DNA of 64,000 nucleotides from Schaalia sp. Marseille-Q2122 (GTDB lineage Bacteria > Actinomycetota > Actinomycetes > Actinomycetales > Actinomycetaceae): NCBI RefSeq assembly GCF_903645355.1, contig NZ_CAHJXR010000004.1, positions 124,001 through 188,000 of the forward strand. Reading direction: 5' to 3'. Below are positions 26,575 through 36,200 of the stretch, piece by piece (position 1 is the stretch's first letter; each line of letters starts with the position of its first letter). Both the position numbers and the translations under genes were made by a program. Below the pieces are notes generated by a model that made no database searches, was not told where the DNA came from, and worked only from the letters and a program-made list of their open reading frames with translations.

Positions 26575-26607
26575 AACCCGCCGGAAGGACACCTCCCGGC
26601 GGGTTTT
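26575..26607 (+). terminator. Terminator after tRNA-Ala
   Basis: AACCCGCCGG (26575-26584) pairs with CCGGCGGGTT, followed by TTACT; 33 bp past the tRNA CCA end. Confidence 0.88.
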
Positions 26608-26940
26608 ACTGTGTTTGGGCTGGCGGGCTGCCCTCTCTATCTGGACCCCCTTGTCGGCCCCTTGCCGGTAATGGGAGGGGCGTTGTAGTTTTTGGGGGTT
26701 ATGCGGTGGGGAAAGTGCAACGCGGTGTGGAAAAGCGAGGGCGAGGGCGAGGCCGTGGGCGGCGGTGTAGGCAGGCATGGCCGGGCGTGGTCGTCCGGTG
26801 GGTTGTTCTGTGTTTGGGCTGGAGGCCCTCTCTATGTGGAACCCCCTTGCCTGCCCCCTGCCGGTAATGGGAGGGGCGTTGTAGTTTTTGGGGGTTATGC
26901 GGTGGGGAAAGTGCAACGCGGTGTGGAAAAGCGAGGGTGA
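26597..26940 (+). repeat. Duplicated ~143-bp block, period ~199 bp
   Basis: The segment from about 26597 to 26740 recurs at about 26796 to 26938. The second halves (26664-26740 and 26863-26938) are almost identical, including GTAGTTTTTGGGGGTTATGC and GGAAAGTGCAACGCGG; the first halves have several indels. The block contains no gene. It lies between the tRNA terminator and the iteron array, where integrative elements often leave duplicated junctions. Confidence 0.85.
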
Positions 26941-26962
26941 GTGGACGGGCAGGCTAGGCGCT

Positions 26963-27055
26963 CCGGAAAGTTGCGGGATGAAAATGCCGAGAGTTGCGGG
27001 ATGAAAGGTCCGAAAACTGCGGGATAGAATCGCCGAAAGTTGCGGGATGGGGTAG
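26963..27055 (+). repeat. Four 23-bp iterons before the DUF4143 ATPase gene
   Basis: Units start with CCG at 26963, 26987, 27010 and 27033 (spacing 24, 23, 23) and share the core GAAAGTTGCGGGATGA; the third has GAAAACTGCGGGATAGA. The array ends 10 bp before the ATPase ATG, so it overlaps the promoter or leader. The same core recurs at 40139-40183. It is probably a protein-binding array. Confidence 0.9.
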
Positions 27056-27064
27056 TGTGGTCCT

Positions 27065-28333
27065 ATGAATACGCAGGAAAAGGGCTACCGAAAGCGCGTT
27101 GTCGACCAGGAGCTAGACATGCTGCTCGCAGCTGTTGGCGCCGTCGTCATTGAAGGACCCAAGGCCTGCGGAAAGACTGAGACCGCCCTCCAAAAAGCCG
27201 CAACAGTCATCAGTCTGGATAGAGACCCCAATGCTCGACAGATGGCTCAGGTTGCGCCTGGCGCCTTGCTGCAGGGAGAAGCACCGTTACTACTCGACGA
27301 GTGGCAGCTCGCCCCTCAGTTATGGAACGAGGTGCGTCATCAGGTTGACCAGCGTTCTCCTGCTAAAGGTCAGTTCATTCTCACGGGTAGTTCCACGCCC
27401 GACGATGATGCGCGCCGACACTCAGGCGCAGGGCGCTTCGTTCGATTGCAGATGCGTCCGCTGTCCATTTATGAGCTGGGGATGTCCTCGGCACAAGTAT
27501 CCTTTACTGCCCTCATGGCTGGAGAAGAAGTTGCAGGGAAGGGCGCTGAGCTCTCTGTCCCGGAGCTCGCGCGCGCGCTGGCAGTCGGTGGGTGGCCGGG
27601 GCTGTTGGGTCTTGATGATGCGGCATCCGTCCTCGTCAATCAGGGCTACCTCGATCAGATTGTCGAGGTCGATCTTCCCCGCGTGACTGAACGGCGTCGT
27701 GATCCCGTGAAGCTGCGGCGTTTGCTTTCCGCGCTGGCGCGAAGTGTGGGCAACCAGGTCTCGGTTTCGAAACTCGCCAACGAAGCCGGTGGCGACGGCA
27801 ACCCTCTTGATCGTGGGACGGCTGATATCTACCTGGACGAGTTGACGCGCCTGAAGATCCTTGAGGACCTACCCGCCTGGAATACCCATCTGCGTTCCCG
27901 TGACGCGCTCACAAAAGCGCCCAAGCGGATGTTTGTCGACCCGTCTTTAGCGGTCGCGGCCCTTGGAGCTGGCCCGGAGACAATCCTCAGGGACCTGGAG
28001 TATATGGGGTTCCTCTTCGAAAACCTGGTTATTAGGGATTTGCGAGTACTGGCCGAGCCTTTGGGCGGTCGAGTCTCCCACGCGCGCACGCGAGACGGCC
28101 GTGAGGTCGATGCAATCGTTGAGCTGCGCGACGGCACGTGGGCAGCTTTCGAGGTCAAACTTGGCGCGGCATGGATTGATGCGGGTGCTGAGAGCCTCCT
28201 GCGTTTCGCCCAGGCAGTGGACACTTCAAGGGCGGGCGAGCCTGCGGCGTTAGTGGTCATCGTGCCCGAAGGCTATGCCTACCGCAGGCCAGATGGGGTG
28301 ACAGTGCTGCCGCTGTCGGCGCTTGGGGTGTGA
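27065..28333 (+). CDS. AAA_14/DUF4143 ATP-binding protein
   Basis: 422 residues. Walker A-like G-P-K-A-C-G-K-T-E-T-A (~31-41), Walker B L-L-L-D-E-W-Q (~75-81), sensor I-L-T-G-S-S-T-P, and R-L-Q-M-R-P-L-S-I-Y-E-L, the signature of the DUF4143 AAA+ family. The C-terminal half has a winged-helix segment and a DUF4143 PD-(D/E)xK-like fold (R-D-G-R-E-V-D-A-I-V-E ... A-F-E-V-K-L), with the D/E and E-x-K residues in place. Such genes are frequent, often multi-copy accessory genes in actinobacteria; their role is unsettled (antitoxin-like, defence or mobile-element maintenance have been proposed). It directly follows the iteron array, so autoregulation is plausible. Confidence 0.9.
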   Translation: MNTQEKGYRKRVVDQELDMLLAAVGAVVIEGPKACGKTETALQKAATVISLDRDPNARQMAQVAPGALLQGEAPLLLDEWQLAPQLWNEVRHQVDQRSPAKGQFILTGSSTPDDDARRHSGAGRFVRLQMRPLSIYELGMSSAQVSFTALMAGEEVAGKGAELSVPELARALAVGGWPGLLGLDDAASVLVNQGYLDQIVEVDLPRVTERRRDPVKLRRLLSALARSVGNQVSVSKLANEAGGDGNPLDRGTADIYLDELTRLKILEDLPAWNTHLRSRDALTKAPKRMFVDPSLAVAALGAGPETILRDLEYMGFLFENLVIRDLRVLAEPLGGRVSHARTRDGREVDAIVELRDGTWAAFEVKLGAAWIDAGAESLLRFAQAVDTSRAGEPAALVVIVPEGYAYRRPDGVTVLPLSALGV

Positions 28334-28471
28334 GTGGGACGCGAAAGCTTGGGCTTATGGCATCAGCGCTCGGAAAATCTTGCCGTGCGATGAACCTGTG
28401 GAAAGAAGGAAGTGCTTTCATATTAAGGTTATGTGGATGCAAGAAGTAGCTTTCGTTAAGGAGGAGATTCT

Positions 28472-29152
28472 GTGTCTGTTTCACAGGTGAAGGCGAATAA
28501 GAAGCCCTGGTACAAAGTTTGGTGGGTTTGGGTCATTATTCTCATTGTGCTGGCGGGAATCGGTGGTGCTGGAAAAGACAAGGCTTCTCAAGAAGGCATC
28601 AAGCCGACTCAAGTCACATCAGATCAAAATTCTCAGTCGGCAGCGGAGGCAGCTGAACAAGATGCTGATGTGCAGGGTCAATCCGCCGTAGAAGAGCCTA
28701 TGAGAGAACCAACTCCTGAAGAACGTCTTGAAGCAGTCTTCCCGAAGGATGATGCTCGCAAGGCTCTGGTGGTTGCGGCATCTAACTCATCTGCTAGTGA
28801 TGTCTTCGCTGAAGATGGCAACACATACGACCCGTCGAAGTTCCACAGGTACGGCGAGAAGCGAGGACATTACCTTCTTGATAAGGGTGAGGCAGAGTTC
28901 CAGTGGATTGACGACTCCACCTGGCAACTGAGGGATCTACCTTTGGATGCATATGAGGATGGCCTCCTGAAGATCACAGAATACTGGGTGAGTGGCAAGG
29001 TCACGTGGAATGGATCGGACTACGTGATCACTGATATCACGATGAGGTTTAGCACCCCGACTGCGGCACCTGGATACGACAAGGGTCCTTTTGATCTTCT
29101 TGTCAGGAATGGCGATCCGGTGTTGACAGTTTCTCCAGACATGATCAAATGA
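28472..29152 (+). CDS. Membrane-anchored exported protein of unknown function
   Basis: 226 residues from GTG 28472 with AAGGAGGAG upstream. A short basic cytoplasmic end is followed by one membrane helix (V-W-W-V-W-V-I-I-L-I-V-L-A-G-I-G). A Gln/Glu/Ala-rich linker (~35-85) leads to a ~130-residue domain outside the cell with many Trp/Tyr/Asp and no Cys. It ends T-V-S-P-D-M-I-K. No family recognised. Base composition is lower in GC than the core genes around it, consistent with an accessory gene of the island. Confidence 0.7.
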   Translation: MSVSQVKANKKPWYKVWWVWVIILIVLAGIGGAGKDKASQEGIKPTQVTSDQNSQSAAEAAEQDADVQGQSAVEEPMREPTPEERLEAVFPKDDARKALVVAASNSSASDVFAEDGNTYDPSKFHRYGEKRGHYLLDKGEAEFQWIDDSTWQLRDLPLDAYEDGLLKITEYWVSGKVTWNGSDYVITDITMRFSTPTAAPGYDKGPFDLLVRNGDPVLTVSPDMIK

Positions 29153-29533
29153 GCTCGCAGGGTGCGGGGGTATCTGTGGATTAGCAGCGTGTTGGTCGCC
29201 AGGGCACCGGTCCTCGCTGTCGGCCCCTGCAGTATCCTGGCTGCCCCTCATTGTTTATGAGGTGAAGCGCCGTGACAAGCCTTGAAGATCATGACACGGA
29301 GCTCAGTCCATCATTCTTTCCAAGGGGAGACCTCTCTCGGCGCCGCGTCCGGCGTGGCACCTCAATGGCATCAATTGTCGTCGGTAACGTAGAACATGCT
29401 CGAGAGTGGAACCTAGGACGCGCCTCAGCGTGGAGGAGAACCAGCACGGCATGACATCGTTCATTATGAGGCGGTCGTACGACCTCAGTGTTATTAGGCG
29501 TAACCGTGGTCTCCAGAGCCAGGAGGGTATTCG
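29153..29533 (+). other. Intergenic region upstream of the restriction operon
   Basis: 380 bp with no convincing gene. A 60-codon frame from GTG 29272 has a GAGGTGAAG before it but no recognisable product. The last 60 bp, with AGGAGGGTATTCG before ATG 29534, must contain the promoter and leader of the mod operon. Confidence 0.5.
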
Positions 29534-31513
29534 ATGACTCTATCAGTACCGGATGAGACGCGAGATACCCACGAAGAGTTGCTCACCCAGCTCCGCGATT
29601 TGGTGCCCATTGCCTTCCTTGACGGTGAGCTTGATCGAGATGCGCTGCTCGGTGCGCTCGGGCTTGACGACTCGCCGAAGCCTTCTTTCTCCTTCAGCTG
29701 GCCTGGCATTGAGCTAGCGCGTCAGGACGCCCGAGTTCCGACCACAGCAACACTTGTGCCTGATGAGGACGCATCCCTGTACTGGTCTGACGCTCGCGAT
29801 GTCCTGATCGAGGGCGATAACCTGCAGGTGCTGAAGCTTCTGAAGAACGGCTACTCGCGTGCCGTCAAGCTAATCTACATCGACCCGCCCTATAACAGGG
29901 GCGATACCTTCACCTACAATGATGACTTCGCAGTACCTGAGAGGCAGTACCTTGAGGAGACAGGGCAGGTCGACGACCAAGGCAATGCTACGACCAGTCG
30001 GATCGAGACGGGTGGGCGCAAGCACGCGCCGTGGTTGACCATGATGTTTCCGCGTCTGACACTGGCGCGTCACCTGTTGCGCCGCGACGGCGTAATCCTC
30101 GTTTCCATTGACAATAACGAGGTGCACCACCTACGCCTATTGCTTGATGCCGTGTTTGGTGCGGAGAACTTCGTCGACATGATGACCTGGCGTGGCTCCC
30201 GTAAGGGTGACGCGAAGCTGACAGGTGGCGGACAGGACTATATCCTCGTCTATGCTCGCGATCGCTCTTACCTCAAGGCTAACGACGTTCGCTGGCGCCA
30301 GCGCAAGGATGGGCTCGAGCCGATCTATGCGAAGGTTGCAGAGCTCCGTGCAGAGTTTGGCGACGACTATGAGGCCATGACCGCGGGTCTCCGTAGCTGG
30401 TACAAATCCCTCGCGGATGAAGACCCCTCGAAGGCGCACTCGCAATACAGCCGAGTTGATGCAAACGGTGTATGGTTTTCCGATAATATCTCCAGTCCGA
30501 ACTATCGAGAGAACCTTATCTACGATTGGAAGGGCTATAGCCCTCCGGCCAATGGCTGGCGTTACGAGCGCGAGACTATGGAGAGGCTGGACGCCGAAGG
30601 GCGGCTCATCTATCCTGAAGACAGGTCTCGGCGAATTCAAATCAAATGGTACCTACATATGCGCGAGGAATGGGCGCCCGCGTCAGTCTTCTATCGTGAC
30701 CGTCGTGGTGCATCAGCTACCCTCGAATCCCTGATGGGTGCCAAGGTATTTGACGATCCGAAGAGTACAGACGTACTTGCCCGTCTGTTCCATGCAATCA
30801 CCGATGACGGTGACCTGATCCTCGACTTCTTCGCAGGCTCTGGCTCTACGGGTCAGGCAGTATGGGAGCAAAACCCGAAGGACGGCAAGACACGACACTG
30901 GATATTAGTACAGGTGCCGGAGAAGCCCGACACATCAGAGGAGTCCGGGAGAAACGCACTGGCCGCTGGGTACGAGACGATCTTCGAGATCACGGCGGAG
31001 CGCATTCGTCGCGCGTCGACCTTCCTGCAGAAAGAGACGCTTGATGCTCCACAGCTTGGGTTCAGAATCTTCCGCGCTCGCCCGACGAACCTCATCATCG
31101 AAAAGCCGATCATTGCCTCTGCAGAACTGACCGGACAGGACTACCTAATGCAGGTGCTTGATTACACGATCAGTGCTCCGGTGGTGGATGGTGCGAAGCC
31201 TCTCGATGTTGCGTGGGAGGTGGCGCTCAAGGCCACGGATACGAAGCTCGATGCGCGCGTAACGACGCACGAACTGGACGATGTGACGGTCTTCGAGTTC
31301 GCTCCCGCCGATGGGGAGAGCGTGTCTGGTCGCCTGCTGATCTCGCTCGAGGCATTCTCCCTGGCCACTGCCGAGGCGCTGGGCTTGAGTGATGACGATA
31401 CCCTGATCCTTCGTGGGGACCAGGTCGAGGACTCGGTGACATTGACTTTGGCACCGCGGTTGAAGTCAAAACTGATTCTTCTGGAGCGGGTGCCTCGTGA
31501 AGTTTCGCTTTGA
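29534..31513 (+). CDS. mod: Type III restriction-modification methyltransferase (Mod)
   Basis: 659 residues. The catalytic motif D-P-P-Y-N (about residue 117, in I-Y-I-D-P-P-Y-N-R-G-D-T-F) precedes the AdoMet-binding motif L-D-F-F-A-G-S-G-S-T-G (~430), the beta-class order of type III Mod enzymes; the variable target-recognition part lies between them. It methylates adenine in a short asymmetric site and also supplies specificity to Res. A good AGGAGGG site precedes ATG 29534. Its 3' end overlaps the res start by 17 bp. First gene of the five-gene overlapping operon. The specificity cannot be read from sequence. Confidence 0.96.
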   Translation: MTLSVPDETRDTHEELLTQLRDLVPIAFLDGELDRDALLGALGLDDSPKPSFSFSWPGIELARQDARVPTTATLVPDEDASLYWSDARDVLIEGDNLQVLKLLKNGYSRAVKLIYIDPPYNRGDTFTYNDDFAVPERQYLEETGQVDDQGNATTSRIETGGRKHAPWLTMMFPRLTLARHLLRRDGVILVSIDNNEVHHLRLLLDAVFGAENFVDMMTWRGSRKGDAKLTGGGQDYILVYARDRSYLKANDVRWRQRKDGLEPIYAKVAELRAEFGDDYEAMTAGLRSWYKSLADEDPSKAHSQYSRVDANGVWFSDNISSPNYRENLIYDWKGYSPPANGWRYERETMERLDAEGRLIYPEDRSRRIQIKWYLHMREEWAPASVFYRDRRGASATLESLMGAKVFDDPKSTDVLARLFHAITDDGDLILDFFAGSGSTGQAVWEQNPKDGKTRHWILVQVPEKPDTSEESGRNALAAGYETIFEITAERIRRASTFLQKETLDAPQLGFRIFRARPTNLIIEKPIIASAELTGQDYLMQVLDYTISAPVVDGAKPLDVAWEVALKATDTKLDARVTTHELDDVTVFEFAPADGESVSGRLLISLEAFSLATAEALGLSDDDTLILRGDQVEDSVTLTLAPRLKSKLILLERVPREVSL

Positions 31514-34274
31514 TGATCAGCCGCACCAGTCGGTCGCTGTCTCTGCGGTGGTTGACCTGTTTGAAGGTGCCCTCGTGCCGCCGCGTGACACACTTGCTGG
31601 GCAGGCGCCTGGGGCAGACGGGCACGGAGGCTTCGCACTGGAGCGTTCAGTCCTCACTGATAACCTGAAGGCGATCACGGCTCGTGAGGCTGTTGAGCCG
31701 CAGGACCGGCTTGAACTACTTGCTCAGACAGATCTTGAGGGCACAGAGCGGGAGTTTCCAAACTTCTCGGTCGAGATGGAGACGGGTACGGGTAAGACCT
31801 ATGTCTACATCTCGACGGCGCTACGCTTGGCGGAGCTGTATGGCCTGCGGAAGTTCGTCATCCTCGTCCATTCGATTGCAATCCGGGCGGGCGTGGTAAA
31901 GACGTTTGAGCAGACCGAGGAACACTTCCGTTTGAAGTATCCCGGTGTCCCGTACAGGTGGAGTGTTCTGGGTGAGACCTCGGCACTTAACGACTTCACC
32001 GAACCGTCGGGCACGGTGCAATTTCTGGTTGCGAGTGTGCAGGCACTCGACAAACCGGAGAAAAATACGCTGTATGCAAGTGCTGAGCAGCCGCAGCTAT
32101 GGGGAAACTCACTGAGCGGTGTGCAGCAGATCGCAAAGGCTCGCCCTGTCGTCCTGATCGATGAGCCACAAAACATGGCAACGCCACTGCGCCGTCAGGC
32201 GATTGCCACCTTGAATCCACTGGTGGCGTTGCGCTATAGCGCAACGCACAAGGAGCCGTTCAACCTTGTGCACCGCCTTGGCCCGAAGCAGGCTGCTGAG
32301 GCCGGATTGGTCAAGCGAGTGTCTGTCAAGGGCATCGTCGCTGGCGAGGATGGCAAGCCCTATGTCCGTCTCGACAAGCTCCGAAGTGTTCGCAAGCGAC
32401 TGATGGCCGAGGCAGTCATTGACACGGTCAACGGCAAGCGAATGCCGGTGGTGCTGCAGAATGGCACTGACCTGTTCGAGGAGTCTGGTCACCTGCCGCA
32501 GTACCGGGGAATGGTGGTTGACAGCATCGAACGCAAGCCCGACCGCGTCATCTTTGAGAATAGCCTCGTCTTACATGCGGGGACTGAGACCGGCGTTGAT
32601 GCTGAAGCGGTCTGGCGTGATCAGATCCGCCACACCATTCGAACGCACCTGGCCCGTCAGGGGCAGATTGATTCGATGAAACGTGGTGTCAAGGTGCTGT
32701 CGCTGTTTTTCGTCGAGCGCGTGGCTGACTACGCCGGTGACGAGGCGCTACTGCCTGGGATGTTCGACAAGCTATACCGCGAGGAGTGGCTGCGGGCCGG
32801 CTATCCCGAGAGCGATATGCCTGACCCGGCTGAACTGCGGGTCGCGTACTTCCCGTCGACCAAGACTGGCATTCTGAAGGACACCTCTGGTCGAGTAAAG
32901 GATGTTGAGCTGGAGGCGCGGGCATATCAGGAGATCATCTCCAACAAGGAACTCATCCTGGATCGTGCGAACCCACGCTCGTTCATCTTCTCCCACTCTG
33001 CCCTCAAGGAGGGTTGGGACAATCCGAACGTCTTCCAGGTCGGGTTCCTGCGTCACACCCGCTCGGAGCTGGAGCGCCGACAGCAGATTGGCCGCGGCTT
33101 GCGTCTACCGGTCGACCAGAATGGTCACCGAGTGACGGATCCAGCGATCAACCGGCTGACCCTCATTGTGGACGAGTCGTTCACAGATTTCCGGGACGGG
33201 TTGAATGCCGAGTATATCGCGGCTGGTGGGGGCTCCGGCGAGGTCGGCCCCGAATTCGACAATGCTGACAATGAGGTCGTCGTCCGCAGACGCCCTGCCC
33301 TGTTCGAGAGCCCTGAGTTCGCTGAGTTATGGAAACGTATTCGATACAAGGCGCGCTATCGCGTCACCGTCGATCCGGACGCGCTCCGCATCGTTATCCC
33401 CGCATCTGAACACCTGGCCGACCTCGAGTTCATCGCACGTCGCGCAAACGTGGTTCAGTCAGCCGATCTCGTCTACAACGACGAGGGCCGTGTCGTCACG
33501 GCTGATTCGGCAGTGGCCGAATCGCGTGGTGAACGCATCGTTGTCGTCGGCCAGCGGCTACCTGACGTCGTGCAGCTCATCGAGGATCAACTACAGTATG
33601 GCAGGTTCCCCCTCCAGCTCACGCGTCCGACCTTGGCTGGGATCGTCCGCGAGATCCTGAACTATCCTGACCGCGATTACGCCCGACACGTCCTTGACGA
33701 TCCTGACCGTTGGGCGCGAATCGTCGCGAACGCCATCCGCATCGAGACGATTGAACAGATGGTGCGGGGCATCAGTTACGAACCTATCAATGAGACCGAT
33801 TGGTGGGATGCCGAGGTCGTGTTTCTCGAAGTCGAGTCCAAGAACTCGCAGCAGCCACTGCCCGGCAATCCAGATCCGAAAAATGGCATCATTGCTGCGC
33901 CTGAAGGTGGCGTGAACCTGTACGACCACGTCGATTACGACAGCCACGTTGAGCGTGCCTTCGCCACTCAGCTTGAGAACAACCGCGAGCACGTCAAGCT
34001 GTTCACCAAGCTGCCGCGCCGCTTCCGCGTGCGCACGCCGGTCGGTGAGTACTCGCCGGACTGGGCCATCGTCTACGACGAGAACGGCACCCAACGGCTC
34101 TACCTCATCCGTGAGAACAAGGACACTCGCAACCTCGACGACCTCGAGTGGGACGAGGCGATGCGCATCCGCTTCGCCGAGCGTCATTTCGACGCCGCAC
34201 CGATCGGCGCGGTCGACTACAACTACACGACCGATAAGCATGGGCTGCTGATCGGTGAAGGAGGTGCGGACTGA
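31497..34274 (+). CDS. res: Type III restriction enzyme helicase-nuclease subunit (Res)
   Basis: 925 residues, GTG start overlapping the mod end by 17 bp. SF2 helicase motifs: Walker A E-T-G-T-G-K-T (~94-101), motif II L-I-D-E-P-Q-N (~220), Q-V-G-F-L-R-H-T-R-S and R-R-Q-Q-I-G-R-G-L-R-L-P (motif VI, ~520-545). Near the C-terminus Y-S-P-D-W-A ... L-Y-L-I-R-E-N-K-D (~840-860) gives the P-D...E-x-K nuclease centre. In type III systems Res cuts after ATP-driven one-dimensional diffusion between two head-to-head unmethylated sites. Full length; nothing missing. The stop overlaps the next ATG (TGATG). Confidence 0.95.
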   Translation: MKFRFDDQPHQSVAVSAVVDLFEGALVPPRDTLAGQAPGADGHGGFALERSVLTDNLKAITAREAVEPQDRLELLAQTDLEGTEREFPNFSVEMETGTGKTYVYISTALRLAELYGLRKFVILVHSIAIRAGVVKTFEQTEEHFRLKYPGVPYRWSVLGETSALNDFTEPSGTVQFLVASVQALDKPEKNTLYASAEQPQLWGNSLSGVQQIAKARPVVLIDEPQNMATPLRRQAIATLNPLVALRYSATHKEPFNLVHRLGPKQAAEAGLVKRVSVKGIVAGEDGKPYVRLDKLRSVRKRLMAEAVIDTVNGKRMPVVLQNGTDLFEESGHLPQYRGMVVDSIERKPDRVIFENSLVLHAGTETGVDAEAVWRDQIRHTIRTHLARQGQIDSMKRGVKVLSLFFVERVADYAGDEALLPGMFDKLYREEWLRAGYPESDMPDPAELRVAYFPSTKTGILKDTSGRVKDVELEARAYQEIISNKELILDRANPRSFIFSHSALKEGWDNPNVFQVGFLRHTRSELERRQQIGRGLRLPVDQNGHRVTDPAINRLTLIVDESFTDFRDGLNAEYIAAGGGSGEVGPEFDNADNEVVVRRRPALFESPEFAELWKRIRYKARYRVTVDPDALRIVIPASEHLADLEFIARRANVVQSADLVYNDEGRVVTADSAVAESRGERIVVVGQRLPDVVQLIEDQLQYGRFPLQLTRPTLAGIVREILNYPDRDYARHVLDDPDRWARIVANAIRIETIEQMVRGISYEPINETDWWDAEVVFLEVESKNSQQPLPGNPDPKNGIIAAPEGGVNLYDHVDYDSHVERAFATQLENNREHVKLFTKLPRRFRVRTPVGEYSPDWAIVYDENGTQRLYLIRENKDTRNLDDLEWDEAMRIRFAERHFDAAPIGAVDYNYTTDKHGLLIGEGGAD

Positions 34275-35047
34275 TGGCTCGTGCAGGCAAGGACGATGCA
34301 AACGCGACGTTGATCAAGATCGTCTATTTCGACGAGGAGTCAGCCTCAGACTTGCTGGATATCGTCGCCGGGGGTAAAGAGACTTCTTCGAAGGAATCGA
34401 CCAAGGAACGGGCCACTGAAGTTGAGGCCGAGGCACGCGCGAAGGCAGCTGCGAAGTTTAACTGGCTCCCGTTCTTCGGAGGATCGGCGGAGGTCGGTGC
34501 TGCCGCAAGTACGTCGGCGGTAGGGCGCAGCATCCTCAACAAGACGCTCTCGAACACCATCCTGACCGACTACCTCAGCAAGCTTGATGACATGAGGGGC
34601 ATCGAGCGGCTTGATGGCCTATCGGTCACTGCCCGCAGTGACTCAGCGGCGTACATGAAGATGTACACGCCGTACCTGGCGATACTCAAGATTGACGAAC
34701 TACCCGTCAATCTTGCCGAGCTGGATAGCGCGCTGATGTCAGCAAAGGGCTACTACGAGCTACTCGGGCAGAGCGCGGACGGCGCGAAGCGCATCTTGCG
34801 CTTCAATATCCAGGCCTTCCGCAACAACTATGGGCTGGTTGATCTCGGACACATGCAACTCGTGTTTCATGGTATCCGCGTCGGCAAGGCCGCAGAGTCT
34901 AGCCTGACGATGCAGGCAGAGATGGCGCCCGGCGTCGAACCTGCGCCGTTGACTGGGCTGGACGTGCTCGACGGCCCCTCAGCGGAGTCAAGTACGCTTC
35001 TCGATGTGTACGATGTCATTCTTGCGGGAGTTGAGTATGGGGAGTGA
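34274..35047 (+). CDS. DUF6414 family protein in restriction operon
   Basis: 257 residues. The N-terminus (V-Y-F-D-E-E-S-A-S-D-L-L-D-I) and overall layout (helical S/T/E/A-rich segment at ~35-75 with one Gly/Ala-rich hydrophobic patch, then an alpha/beta domain with S-Y/R-D...Y-M-K-M-Y-T-P-Y-L) match the DUF6414 family, which has no assigned activity. No catalytic motif is visible. It is coupled by one base to res and by 11 bp to the AAA+ gene, so it is a subunit of the same system rather than a passenger. A sensor or adaptor role is plausible; this is inference. Confidence 0.75.
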   Translation: MARAGKDDANATLIKIVYFDEESASDLLDIVAGGKETSSKESTKERATEVEAEARAKAAAKFNWLPFFGGSAEVGAAASTSAVGRSILNKTLSNTILTDYLSKLDDMRGIERLDGLSVTARSDSAAYMKMYTPYLAILKIDELPVNLAELDSALMSAKGYYELLGQSADGAKRILRFNIQAFRNNYGLVDLGHMQLVFHGIRVGKAAESSLTMQAEMAPGVEPAPLTGLDVLDGPSAESSTLLDVYDVILAGVEYGE

Positions 35048-36200
35048 CACGAAGGTCACCGTCTACTACGGCCCTCTTTCATGGTTCGAGAACCAGCTTG
35101 GCAAGGGGTCGCGACGATACCTGCTCGACGCGCTCAATGAGCGGGACGAGGCCAGGCGCCGCATCCGGCATACCGTCGACGGACAAGAAAGCAGGGAGGA
35201 GGAGACGCCAGCGCCGCGGCCAGACCGCCTCATCGCCATGTCCAGTGACTACGCGAGCGTCCATGAGCACGCCATTATCAACTTCGTTGGTCTCGTGCGG
35301 GAGATCAATCCGAAGCAGCTACTCCTGCACAACCCACCCGAGCTCATCCATACGCAGCTTGACCGAGTGTTCAAGACGAAGGTCGAGTCGTTTACCTACC
35401 CAGTCGTCACGCGTGACACTCTGATCAAGTTCCGCGACGGCTTCGAGGATCATCTTGTCGGCCAGCAGAGAGTCCGAGAACGGATGCTGGCTGCTCTCTA
35501 CCCGCTGACGACGGATCGACGCGCCAAGCCCGTTGTTTTGATGTTCTATGGCCCGTCAGGCGTGGGTAAGACGGAGACCGCTCAGTTCATTAACGGGCTT
35601 CTGGGCGGGAAGTTGCTGCGCAAGCAGTTCTCGATGTTCCATAGTGACAAGTTTGCCTCCTATGTCTTCGGCGGCACACACTCCGAAAGCTCGTTTGCAC
35701 GGGATCTGCTTGACCGCGCCTCGGGCGTGATCCTGATCGACGAGTTCGACAAGGCCAACTCTGTCTTCCATAGTGCCTTTTACGAGGTCTTCGACGAAGG
35801 AGTCTTCGAAGACAAGAACTACCGGGTGCAACTCGGCCCGGCGCTGATTATCTGCACCTCGAACTACGGCTCGGAAGACGAGATACGTCAAGCGCTTGGG
35901 GACGCCTTGTATTCCCGCTTCGATGCGTTGATCCCCTTCGAATCGCTGTCTCACGACGAGATCAAGCAGGTTATCGATCGGCTTGTAACTGGTCGCTTTG
36001 AGGCTCTTTCGCCCGATGAGCGAGCCGCGCTCAATCCCGATGAGATCAAGACCTTGCTTCACGCTCGCGCGAGCAGCACTGGCAACGTCCGCAAGCTCGG
36101 AAAGCTGGTCGATGAGGTCATCTCTCTGCTGCTTGTGCGCTCAACGCTCAGCGACGCGCCAGACAGAAGCAATGCAACCAAGACGAAGGACATAGTATGA
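35037..36200 (+). CDS. ClpA/B-type AAA+ ATPase in restriction operon
   Basis: 387 residues from ATG 35037 (GGGAG upstream; the frame's earlier ATG lies deep in the preceding gene). The first ~145 residues are a unique N-domain. Then a single AAA+ module: Walker A F-Y-G-P-S-G-V-G-K-T-E (~170-180), Walker B V-I-L-I-D-E-F-D-K-A (~230-240), sensor 1 I-I-C-T-S-N-Y-G, and R-F-D as arginine finger/box VII, followed by a small helical lid. It resembles the second AAA+ domain of ClpA/ClpB but has no Clp_N, M-domain or ClpP-binding loop that I can see. It may remodel the Mod/Res complex or gate the RloC-like effector encoded next. The stop overlaps the next ATG (ATGA). Confidence 0.85.
   Translation: MGSDTKVTVYYGPLSWFENQLGKGSRRYLLDALNERDEARRRIRHTVDGQESREEETPAPRPDRLIAMSSDYASVHEHAIINFVGLVREINPKQLLLHNPPELIHTQLDRVFKTKVESFTYPVVTRDTLIKFRDGFEDHLVGQQRVRERMLAALYPLTTDRRAKPVVLMFYGPSGVGKTETAQFINGLLGGKLLRKQFSMFHSDKFASYVFGGTHSESSFARDLLDRASGVILIDEFDKANSVFHSAFYEVFDEGVFEDKNYRVQLGPALIICTSNYGSEDEIRQALGDALYSRFDALIPFESLSHDEIKQVIDRLVTGRFEALSPDERAALNPDEIKTLLHARASSTGNVRKLGKLVDEVISLLLVRSTLSDAPDRSNATKTKDIV

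Noticed and set aside
29272-29454. 60-codon frame before mod
   Set aside because: Has a fair GAGGTGAAG but the Arg/Ser-rich product matches nothing; no downstream coupling.
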